NCBI GenBank assembly: GCA_047627515.1
Contig: JBLHTU010000178.1
Location: 1 to 6,552 of the forward strand
Length of the DNA stretch: 6,552 nt
Source of the DNA: JAYPLE01 sp047627515
GTDB lineage: Bacteria > Bacteroidota > Bacteroidia > Cytophagales > Cyclobacteriaceae
Direction: 5' to 3'
Positions within the stretch are counted from its first letter, which is position 1. Every line of letters starts with the position of its first letter. Below the pieces are notes generated by a model. That model saw only the letters and a program-made list of their open reading frames with translations. It was not told the DNA's origin and did no database searches. Shown in pieces: positions 1 through 6,552 of the stretch. Made by a program: the position numbers and the translations under genes.

Positions 1-1
1 A

Positions 2-235
2 GACGGGGATGAAGATCTGATTTTGGGCGGTAATCTTTTTGGTGTTAAACCGGAAATGGGCAGATATGACGCGAGCTACGGCACCTACCTCGAAAACAAG
101 GGAAATAGGACCTGGAAAGTGTACAGTAATAACAGAGGACTTAAGGTAGAGGGACAAGTGAGAGATATTGTACAGATCGGTAATCAACTTGTTTTGCTGA
201 GGAATGACCTACCTACTGTTGCCTTTGACTTCTAA
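2..235 (+). CDS. C-terminal end of a VCBS/FG-GAP repeat protein (5' truncated)
   Basis: Only the last 77 codons are in the window; the gene enters from the left edge and stops at TAA 233-235. The first visible residues (DGDEDLILGG) are the second half of an FG-GAP/VCBS calcium loop of the D-x-D-G-x-x-D type. The following GVKPEMGRYDASYG segment is, from memory of the family, typical of the C-terminal tail of large (about 1100-residue) Bacteroidota VCBS-repeat proteins that often carry an ASPIC/UnbV domain. The end of the next gene has the same layout: a calcium loop, then a GLFDANPLSIYLG segment, then about 40 residues rich in beta-strand-forming residues. The two genes are therefore probably tandem paralogues. 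The stop lies three bases before the next start, so they are likely co-transcribed. The N-terminus, any lipoprotein signal and the exact function cannot be seen. A TTG at 23 is an internal leucine codon, not a start. Confidence 0.85.
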   Translation, partial: DGDEDLILGGNLFGVKPEMGRYDASYGTYLENKGNRTWKVYSNNRGLKVEGQVRDIVQIGNQLVLLRNDLPTVAFDF

Positions 236-238
236 GAG

Positions 239-3200
239 GTGAGACGGATTAACTTTTTCCTAAAGAAGTGTCAGCTGTCATTTATTGCTGTTTTTGTGAT
301 ATTGAATATGCTTTTTCAATGCAAGCAAAAGGAACCCGCTTCAATTCGCTTTCAGATCTTAACACCTCAATCGTCCGGTATCACATTTACAAATCAGCTG
401 AAAGATAACGGCGATCAAAATATCATCGAATATCTATATCACTATAATGGAGGGGGAGTCGGAATAGGTGATTTTGATAATGATGGGCTTGAGGATATTT
501 TTCTCTCTGGCAACCAAGTCCCTAACAAGCTCTACAAGAACTTAGGAGGTTTGCGATTTGCTGATGTGTCTTTGAAAGCAGGGGTTAGTGATTCTTCGGG
601 CTGGTCCACAGGTGTATCGGTTGCTGATGTAAACCTAGATGGCTGGTTGGATATTTACGTTTGTCAGGTAGGAGGGTATAAAAGCTACAAAGGTCAAAAT
701 AAACTGTACATCAACCTCCAGGACGGTTCGTTCAAAGAAAGTGCAAGTAGTTATGGTCTAGATTTTCAGGGTTTTTCGACACAGGCAGCCTTCTTAGACT
801 ATGATAAAGATGGAGATCTTGATATGTTTCTGATGAATCATGCTGTGCATACACCAAGAAGCTATCAGCCATCCGATGAGCGACTAGTCAGAGACTCACT
901 ATCTGGAGATTACCTATACAGGAATCTTGCTGTTGAGGGTGAGATGCGGTTTGAAGATGCCTCCGTCGAGGCCGGAATTATTGCTGCCTCTCAGGGTTAT
1001 GGTTTAGGCTTAGTGGTTTCAGATGTTAATCTCGACGGCTGGCCTGATATTTTTGTTGGAAACGATTTTCATGAAGATGACTACCTGTATATCAATCAGA
1101 AAAACGGAAAATTTCTAGAAGAAATGGCAGGTAGATTGCCTCATTCTAGTCAGTATACGATGGGTGTTGACATTCAGGATATGAATGGCGATGGTCAACC
1201 AGATATTTTTGAAACCGATATGATGCCGGCTGATAAGGTCATTAGAATGAAGTCAGGAGGTGAAGATTCTGATAAAATTAAGGAAGTAAAAGCACGATTT
1301 GGTTACCATCCTCAGACAGCTAGGAATAATTTCCATCTAAATAAAGGAGATGCGCAGTTTGGTGATATCGCATTGATGACCGAGACGTATAGCTCAGACT
1401 GGAGCTGGTCAGTGCTGCTGGAGGACTTTGACAATAATGGTCTTCGGGATATTTTTATTTCTAATGGGATCTATAAGCGACCCAATGACCTGGACTTCAT
1501 TAACTATTTGAGTAATTCAAATCTAGGACTGTTTCAAGGGCCACAGCAGGATAGCCTCGAAGAAGTGCTTATCAAAGCTATGCCTACTTTGCGGATTGCT
1601 AATAAAATGTTCGCTCAGGTTTCACCCTTAAATTTCGAAGATATGTCTGCGTCTTGGGGACTTGCAAAAGGAAGCTACTCAGGAGCCTCAGCAGTGGCGG
1701 ACTTTGACCTTGACGGAGATTTGGATATGATCATCAACAATGTGAATCATGAAGCTTGGCTAGTCGAAAACCTTTCTACTTCTATCGATAGTAGTCATTA
1801 CCTTAATGTCAAGCTCAAAACAGCAGATACTTCGATAATTTTTGGATCCATGGTGAGTGTCTACAGTGGGCAGACGAAACAAGTAAGTCAGCTCAACCCT
1901 GTTCGTGGTTTTATGGCTTCTAGTACTCATCAAATACATTTTGGTCTAGGTAGCCGATCAAAAGTGGACAGTGTGATCATCCGATGGCCCGATGGGAAAG
2001 TGCAGATGATTAAGGATATAAAGACAGATCATACATTAGAAGTCATGTATAATACCGATCGTCTTACAGATGAAGCCTCTTTGAAAGAGCCTCTACAAGA
2101 ATGGAATGTAGTTCCCTCTGCACTGTCAAGATATGAAGATGCGTATGTGGACTATAACTACGACCCATTGATTCCCCATTCGGTATCCCGAGAAGGGATG
2201 GGTTCTGCCGTAGCTGACTTTGATAGGAATGGTCAATTAGAATATGTAATCGGCGGTGCCTCAGGTTTTGCACCTATGTTTTTGACAAGAGATACCAGTG
2301 GAGTGCTTGCGTCTATTCGTGTCAGTCAATTGGAGGCGGATAGGCAAAAAGAAGATGTAAGTATCGCAGTAGCAGATTTCAACACCGATGGAAGACTGGA
2401 TATGTTTGTAGCTAGCGGCGGAAATAAAAGCAAGGAAGGGGACAATAGTCTTTCTGATCGATTGTATCTAGGAGATGGCCAGCTCTCGTTTGTAAAATCG
2501 AATGTTTTACTGCCAAGAACAAATGCGTCTGTAGCTGTAGCTGCTGATTTTGATGCAGATGGAGACATTGATTTGTTCGTCGGCTCACGCAATGTGCCTG
2601 GTGCTTACGGGAGATCTCCGATTAGTTATGTATTGAAGAACACAGGTAGCGGTGAGTTTGAATTTTCTCCTCTGGAAGCTGGTATGGTAACGGATGCAGC
2701 ATGGACTGACTACAATGGGGATGGCTGGCTGGATTTAATCACCGTTGGAGAATGGGAGCCTATTACAATTTGGATCAACGAACAGGGCACTCTGATAAAC
2801 CAGACGAAAAAGTTCGGGCTAGAGAACACAAATGGGTGGTATCGAGCACTGGAGATTGTCGATTTAAACCAAGATGGGAAACCGGATATACTTGCTGCTA
2901 ACTTAGGTTCGAATGCGTTAATCCAAGCATCGCTCGAAGAGCCGGCCTCATTGTATGTTGGCGATTTTGATGGCAATGGGCAGAGTGATCCGATTGTGAT
3001 GCATTATGTAGAGGGCATTTTGTCTCCCATGGCGAGTAAGGATATGCTTGTGAGCCAATTACCGGGTTTGAAGAAGCAGTTTCTGAGCTATACTCAATAT
3101 TCAAAGACAGAAGGCATTGAGGACCTATTGGGAAAAGGATTCAATCAAGAAGAGGTCATCAGAAAACAGGCAATGGAAATGAGACATTTGATAGTTTTAT

Positions 3201-3529
3201 CTGGTGATCAAAGCCCCAAAATTTACCCCATGCCATTTCAAGCACAAATGAGTCCGATCAATGACTTCTGGATTGGCGACATAAACAAAGACGGACATGA
3301 TGATATATTAACTGTCGCAGGAATGGCAGGGACGACTGCTACCTACGGATTATTTGATGCGAACCCATTGTCAATTTATCTAGGACAGTCTACGGCTCCG
3401 TTTATGAAACATCAGGCATTTATACCGATCAGCCAAGGTCTGACTTTAGATCAGATTATCCCGATAGATACAGCTACTTTTCTTCTTGTCCCAATTGAAG
3501 GGAATCTTCAACTTTTGGAAAAGCAGTAG
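239..3529 (+). CDS. Large VCBS/FG-GAP repeat lipoprotein with central ASPIC/UnbV domain
   Basis: A 1096-residue protein, the usual size for this Bacteroidota family. The GTG at 239 is the first possible start after the upstream in-frame TAA, and it gives a complete lipoprotein signal: basic MRR, a hydrophobic stretch at about 12-26 and a lipobox-like LFQC with Cys28. The next start-like codons (GTG at 296, ATG at 308) would destroy that signal. KQKE after Cys28 may help surface export (inference). Calcium loops of the D-x-[DN]-x-[DN]-G-x-x-[DE] type begin near residues 78, 130, 187, 262, 314, 396, 488, 660, 713, 770, 824, 875, 909 and 1014. An ASPIC/UnbV domain lies at about 520-602, with RGFMAS, HFGLG and WPDG as landmarks. 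A DYNYDPLIPHSVS linker follows and is typical of the family. The protein is probably anchored in the outer membrane and binds calcium. Its ligand is unknown; family members often sit near SusC/SusD-type glycan uptake systems, but none is visible here. The gene ends in tandem stops, TAGTAG. Confidence 0.93.
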   Translation: MRRINFFLKKCQLSFIAVFVILNMLFQCKQKEPASIRFQILTPQSSGITFTNQLKDNGDQNIIEYLYHYNGGGVGIGDFDNDGLEDIFLSGNQVPNKLYKNLGGLRFADVSLKAGVSDSSGWSTGVSVADVNLDGWLDIYVCQVGGYKSYKGQNKLYINLQDGSFKESASSYGLDFQGFSTQAAFLDYDKDGDLDMFLMNHAVHTPRSYQPSDERLVRDSLSGDYLYRNLAVEGEMRFEDASVEAGIIAASQGYGLGLVVSDVNLDGWPDIFVGNDFHEDDYLYINQKNGKFLEEMAGRLPHSSQYTMGVDIQDMNGDGQPDIFETDMMPADKVIRMKSGGEDSDKIKEVKARFGYHPQTARNNFHLNKGDAQFGDIALMTETYSSDWSWSVLLEDFDNNGLRDIFISNGIYKRPNDLDFINYLSNSNLGLFQGPQQDSLEEVLIKAMPTLRIANKMFAQVSPLNFEDMSASWGLAKGSYSGASAVADFDLDGDLDMIINNVNHEAWLVENLSTSIDSSHYLNVKLKTADTSIIFGSMVSVYSGQTKQVSQLNPVRGFMASSTHQIHFGLGSRSKVDSVIIRWPDGKVQMIKDIKTDHTLEVMYNTDRLTDEASLKEPLQEWNVVPSALSRYEDAYVDYNYDPLIPHSVSREGMGSAVADFDRNGQLEYVIGGASGFAPMFLTRDTSGVLASIRVSQLEADRQKEDVSIAVADFNTDGRLDMFVASGGNKSKEGDNSLSDRLYLGDGQLSFVKSNVLLPRTNASVAVAADFDADGDIDLFVGSRNVPGAYGRSPISYVLKNTGSGEFEFSPLEAGMVTDAAWTDYNGDGWLDLITVGEWEPITIWINEQGTLINQTKKFGLENTNGWYRALEIVDLNQDGKPDILAANLGSNALIQASLEEPASLYVGDFDGNGQSDPIVMHYVEGILSPMASKDMLVSQLPGLKKQFLSYTQYSKTEGIEDLLGKGFNQEEVIRKQAMEMRHLIVLSGDQSPKIYPMPFQAQMSPINDFWIGDINKDGHDDILTVAGMAGTTATYGLFDANPLSIYLGQSTAPFMKHQAFIPISQGLTLDQIIPIDTATFLLVPIEGNLQLLEKQ

Positions 3530-3565
3530 TAGATCAACGGTAGTTTTATCTTGAATAGAGGAGTA

Positions 3566-3579
3566 TACTTTATAAAGTA
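3566..3579. repeat. Perfect 14-bp palindrome TACTTTATAAAGTA
   Basis: Each half (TACTTTA / TAAAGTA) is the exact reverse complement of the other, and the symmetry ends at the flanking A3565/G3580 pair. It lies 36 bases after the VCBS stop. With no loop and only A/T-rich pairs it is a poor RNA terminator. An operator for a dimeric regulator is possible, but a chance palindrome in AT-rich DNA cannot be excluded. Confidence 0.45.
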
Positions 3580-3651
3580 GGGTACTTCGTGATTTCTAGA
3601 TTATCAAATATTTAGAGGTCGATTCGGTGTAATATTTTAGAATAATCTTAA

Positions 3652-3665
3652 TGAAATCGATTTCA
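3652..3665. repeat. Perfect 14-bp palindrome TGAAATCGATTTCA
   Basis: The halves TGAAATC and GATTTCA are exact reverse complements. The site lies about 213 bases upstream of the amylase start and about 120 bases upstream of the candidate -33 element. Its form suits a dimeric DNA-binding protein, but no regulator gene is in the window and no known operator is recognised. It is distinct in sequence from the palindrome at 3566-3579. Confidence 0.45.
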
Positions 3666-3785
3666 AAAAGAGATTTTAGAAATATTGACCCTATTCGCTT
3701 CTCCGTCTTAAGAATATGGTATTTATTTGGACGAAAGCCAGTACTTAATCCTTATCCAAAAAAAATATTTCTGCAGGGTCGCGCA

Positions 3786-3815
3786 TTTGAACGGTTGCGA
3801 GCAAACGTATTTCTG
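3786..3815 (+). promoter_or_regulatory. Weak candidate Bacteroidota promoter for the amylase gene
   Basis: TTTG (3786-3789) is followed after 18 bases by TATTTCTG (3808-3815). The latter matches the Bacteroidota primary sigma factor -7 consensus TAnnTTTG at all but one fixed position (C for the middle T). Transcription would start near 3820, giving a leader of roughly 57 bases before the ATG at 3878. The same octamer also occurs at 3766-3773 but without a matching -33 element at the right distance. The consensus is short and this DNA is AT-rich, so a chance match is quite possible. Confidence 0.25.
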
Positions 3816-3877
3816 GAGTTACTGGTTTACGTAAATAGAAAGGGATTCTTATAATTTCACTGTGAATAGTATAGGTT

Positions 3878-6552
3878 ATGCTTAGATATGGGGTAGTAGT
3901 TTTATCGTTTGTTATTTCACTTGTCCTACGAGGGCAAGTGGTTACTTCCGAGCCCAACTTCCCGAAAGATGACCAATCAGTTGTCATTACATTCGATGCA
4001 ACGAAAGGCAATGCAGGGTTAGTAGGATATACAGGGGATGTGTATGCCCATACAGGCGTAATCACTGAAAATAGTACCAGTCCAAGTGACTGGAAGTATG
4101 TCAAAACAGATTGGGGAGAAAATACTCCTGAAACTAAACTAGAGCTTATAGGTGATGATTTATACACGCTAACAATTAGCCCGTCCATTAGAGAATATTA
4201 CGGTGTGCCAGACTCTATAGAGATTCAAAAGATTTCGATGGTTTTTAGAAGCGCTGATACAAGTGTAGAAGGAAAAGGGGATGGAGGGTCTGATATCTTC
4301 GTTGACTTAAACATCGGGTTTGTTCTTCAGGTAAACAGCCCAACGACAAGATTTGGATTTTACAAGGCAGGCGACATGATTGATTTCTCCCTTGCGACAC
4401 CTGAAACCTCGGATTTTAGTTTCTATGTCGATGGTCAGTTGATCAGCCAAGAGAACACGAGCGATTTTGCGGTCAGCCATCCCGTGATGTCCGACCAACA
4501 AGTGCATGAGTTGATTGTGACGGCAATTGCAGGTGAGGATTCTGCTGGATATCAGCATAACTATATCGTAGATCCTGCAACTGTAACTGCAACTGTTCCA
4601 GAAGGTCTGATAGACGGTATTAATTACACAACGGACGATACTGAAGCGTACTTAGTGTTGACGGCACCAGGTAAGCTGAATGTCTTTGTCCTAGGGGACT
4701 TCAATGAGTGGAAAATCAATCTGGATTTTCAAATGAGTCAAGATGAGGATAAGTTTTGGATCAGAATCGGAGATCTGCGGCCAAATCAAGAGTATATATT
4801 TCAATATTTGATTGAGGGAGAATTATTGATTGCGGACCCGTACACAGAGAAAGTAATTTCTCAATTTGATGATCAGGAGATCATCCAGATGAACAGGTAT
4901 CCGGGATTGGCTAGCTATCCATTTGCTCTGACAGAACATGAAGCTTCTGTTATTCACACTGCTAAGGCGGAGTATGAGTGGCAAGTAACTTCTTTCGAGA
5001 AGCCAGCCAAGGAGGACTTGGTAATTTACGAGCTGCTCGTCCGAGATTTCTCCGAAGAACGCACCTATCAGGCTGTTATTGATCAACTGGATTATCTTGA
5101 TTCTTTGGGTATTAATGCCTTGCAATTAATGCCGATCATGGAGTTTGAAGGGAATCTGAGCTGGGGGTACAATCCGGCCTTCAAGTTTGCAGTAGATAAG
5201 TTTTACGGTACTGAAGATGAACTCAAATTGTTAATTGATGAGTGCCACAAACGAGGAATTGCTGTCATCCTTGATATCGTTTTGAATCACCATTTTGGTC
5301 GTAGTCCTTTGGTACGAATGTACAATGAGGGCGATTTTGGAAAGCCGACAGCTGACAACCCTTGGTTTAATATCAATGCGACCCATGATTTCAATGTTGG
5401 TTATGATTTTAACCATGAGAGTTTATATACGCAAGCTTACATCGACCGAGTCAATGCATATTGGCTGGAGGAATACAAAGCAGATGGTTATCGATTTGAT
5501 CTTTCTAAAGGGTTTACACAAAAAGTAACTGTTGGAAACGTAGGGGCATGGGGGCAATACGATGCTGAGCGTATTGCATTGCTAAAAAGGATGTCAGATA
5601 AAATATGGGAGGTAGACTCAGAAGCATATGTCATTTTGGAGCACTTTGCTGACAACTCAGAAGAAGTAGAATTAGCAAATTATGGTATGATGCTGTGGGG
5701 AAATCAGCACGGCACCTATATCAATAGTGCATCAGCGCGGTCTTCGAACCTAGATTGGGGATACTATAAAGTTCGAGGGTGGGAGCAGCCAAATCTCGTT
5801 GCGTACATGGAAAGCCATGATGAGGAACGAACGTTTTTTGAAGTAGGGAAAAGATCTACCGAGCCGTTTGGCCTTCAAATTCAACGAATGAGGATGAATG
5901 CAGCTTTTTTCTTCGCGATACCTGGCCCTAAGATGCTTTGGCAGTTTGGAGAGTTTGGTTATGATTTGGAGCTTAACAACGATCGGTTAGGCATCAAGCC
6001 TACCAGATGGGAGTATCTCGAAGATTCCTTGAGGTTGGACCTATTCTCGACGTATCAGGCAATGATCAATCTGAAAACGCAAACGGATTATCTCGATGAA
6101 GAATACTTTGATTGGCAGCCCTCTGGAGATGTTCGCTGGATCACATACGAGCACCCCGAGGTACAAACGTTAATCATTGGGAATTTTTCAAAAACAGGAC
6201 AGGACGCATCAAGTGTATTTCCTGTTACAGGTACATGGTATAATTTTCTAACTGGGGAAGAACTGGAAGTATCTGCAATAACTCAGTCTATCAGTTTGGA
6301 TAGAGGGAGCTTTGCTGTGTGGACGTCTGAGCCGATTGATAACTTCACTAATTGGGTACCTGAGGCATTCTTACTTGCGCTTGATCAACAGCTGGATCTG
6401 CAGGTATTCCCGAATCCAACGAGCGAGTTTATTCATATTGGAGGGTTAGACCAAACGGTAGATCTTGGATATACTATTTATGATGTAAGCGGACGATTTA
6501 TATCAAAAGGAGTAATCTCTGATGGACCAATAAGCGTTTCTGGTTTAGAAAG
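3878..6552 (+). CDS. Secreted GH13 alpha-amylase-family enzyme with T9SS sorting domain (3' truncated)
   Basis: Visible length is 891 complete codons, with no stop before the right edge. ATG 3878 is the first start after an in-frame TAG (3872-3874), and residues 1-19 form a signal peptide, probably cut before Gln20. Domains: an uncharacterised N-terminal region (about 21-144), a probable Ig-like domain (145-240) and a CBM48-like domain (about 250-335, GDFNEW at 273-278, ADPY at 319-322). A GH13 barrel follows from about 380 (VIYELLVRDF). GH13 signatures: MPIMEF (418), WGYNP (429-433), DIVLNHH (466-472), GYRFDLSK with nucleophile Asp541, VILEH with acid/base Glu588, and ESHDEER with His647 and transition-state stabiliser Asp648. 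A C-terminal beta domain is followed by VFPNPT (843-848), which opens a type A sorting domain of which about 50 residues are seen; roughly 25-30 more are expected. The enzyme should cleave or rearrange alpha-glucans outside the cell after T9SS export. GH13 also includes branching and debranching enzymes, so exact specificity is open. No Shine-Dalgarno is present, as is usual in this phylum. Confidence 0.95.
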   Translation, partial: MLRYGVVVLSFVISLVLRGQVVTSEPNFPKDDQSVVITFDATKGNAGLVGYTGDVYAHTGVITENSTSPSDWKYVKTDWGENTPETKLELIGDDLYTLTISPSIREYYGVPDSIEIQKISMVFRSADTSVEGKGDGGSDIFVDLNIGFVLQVNSPTTRFGFYKAGDMIDFSLATPETSDFSFYVDGQLISQENTSDFAVSHPVMSDQQVHELIVTAIAGEDSAGYQHNYIVDPATVTATVPEGLIDGINYTTDDTEAYLVLTAPGKLNVFVLGDFNEWKINLDFQMSQDEDKFWIRIGDLRPNQEYIFQYLIEGELLIADPYTEKVISQFDDQEIIQMNRYPGLASYPFALTEHEASVIHTAKAEYEWQVTSFEKPAKEDLVIYELLVRDFSEERTYQAVIDQLDYLDSLGINALQLMPIMEFEGNLSWGYNPAFKFAVDKFYGTEDELKLLIDECHKRGIAVILDIVLNHHFGRSPLVRMYNEGDFGKPTADNPWFNINATHDFNVGYDFNHESLYTQAYIDRVNAYWLEEYKADGYRFDLSKGFTQKVTVGNVGAWGQYDAERIALLKRMSDKIWEVDSEAYVILEHFADNSEEVELANYGMMLWGNQHGTYINSASARSSNLDWGYYKVRGWEQPNLVAYMESHDEERTFFEVGKRSTEPFGLQIQRMRMNAAFFFAIPGPKMLWQFGEFGYDLELNNDRLGIKPTRWEYLEDSLRLDLFSTYQAMINLKTQTDYLDEEYFDWQPSGDVRWITYEHPEVQTLIIGNFSKTGQDASSVFPVTGTWYNFLTGEELEVSAITQSISLDRGSFAVWTSEPIDNFTNWVPEAFLLALDQQLDLQVFPNPTSEFIHIGGLDQTVDLGYTIYDVSGRFISKGVISDGPISVSGLE

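Larger units (their letters stand above)
3530..3877. other. 348-bp intergenic region between the VCBS gene and the amylase gene
   Basis: This AT-rich stretch holds no convincing gene. It contains two perfect 14-bp palindromes (3566-3579 and 3652-3665), a near-perfect 11-base direct repeat of TATTTCTGSAG (3766-3776 and 3808-3818, one mismatch, 42 bases apart), and a weak promoter candidate (3786-3815). No GC-rich hairpin followed by a T run is seen after the VCBS stop, so an intrinsic terminator cannot be assigned. A 67-codon open frame at 3651-3854 has no recognisable similarity or ribosome binding site, and its start lies at the edge of a palindrome, so it is not called. The length and the symmetric elements suggest that the amylase gene is separately transcribed and possibly regulated; that is inference. 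Confidence 0.7.

Noticed and set aside
2064..3104. Several - strand open frames of 68-88 codons inside the VCBS gene
   Set aside because: They are antisense shadows of a strongly supported coding region; the repeated Asp/Gly-rich codons of the calcium loops tend to leave the opposite strand open.
3558..3590. Possible intrinsic terminator after the VCBS gene
   Set aside because: The palindrome here is AT-only apart from two G-C pairs, has no loop and is not followed by a T run, so it does not fit an intrinsic terminator.
3651..3854. 67-codon + strand open frame in the intergenic region
   Set aside because: There is no ribosome binding site, no recognisable domain and no convincing start context; the ATG sits at the edge of a palindrome. 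Its length is within what is expected by chance.
3745..4188. 147-codon - strand open frame
   Set aside because: It overlaps the start of the clearly real GH13 gene in antisense, and its translation shows no domain or signal.
5295..5528. 77-codon + strand open frame inside the GH13 gene
   Set aside because: It is out of frame with the GH13 barrel, which continues unbroken through this stretch with its catalytic motifs intact.

Overview
The window comes from a member of the Bacteroidota, most likely a marine Cytophagales-type bacterium; this placement is inference. The evidence is a Bacteroidota-type lipoprotein with long FG-GAP/VCBS repeats and an ASPIC/UnbV domain, a secreted GH13 enzyme ending in a type IX secretion (T9SS) sorting domain, moderate-to-low GC, and starts without a well-placed Shine-Dalgarno. 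All convincing genes lie on the + strand.

Layout: (1) 2-235 is the 3' end of a gene whose product ends in an FG-GAP-type calcium loop and a tail typical of large Bacteroidota VCBS-repeat proteins. (2) 239-3529 is a complete 1096-residue VCBS/ASPIC lipoprotein, only three bases downstream and in the same reading frame. It has fourteen calcium-loop repeats, seven on each side of a central ASPIC/UnbV domain, which suggests two seven-bladed propellers. (3) 3530-3877 is an AT-rich intergenic stretch with two perfect 14-bp palindromes, a short direct repeat and one weak Bacteroidota-type promoter candidate. (4) 3878-6552 is a secreted GH13 alpha-amylase-family enzyme. It has a signal peptide, an uncharacterised N-terminal domain, a probable Ig-like domain, a CBM48-like domain, a GH13 barrel with all catalytic residues present, and a T9SS sorting domain cut by the window edge.

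How they may work together: the two VCBS proteins look like tandem paralogues in one transcription unit. Such proteins are often found near SusC/SusD-type uptake systems, so a surface glycan-handling role is plausible but not shown here. The amylase would act on alpha-glucans outside the cell or on its surface. The 348-bp gap suggests it has its own promoter, so its functional link to the VCBS pair is uncertain. I see no RNA genes, insertion sequences, CRISPR arrays or clear intrinsic terminators.
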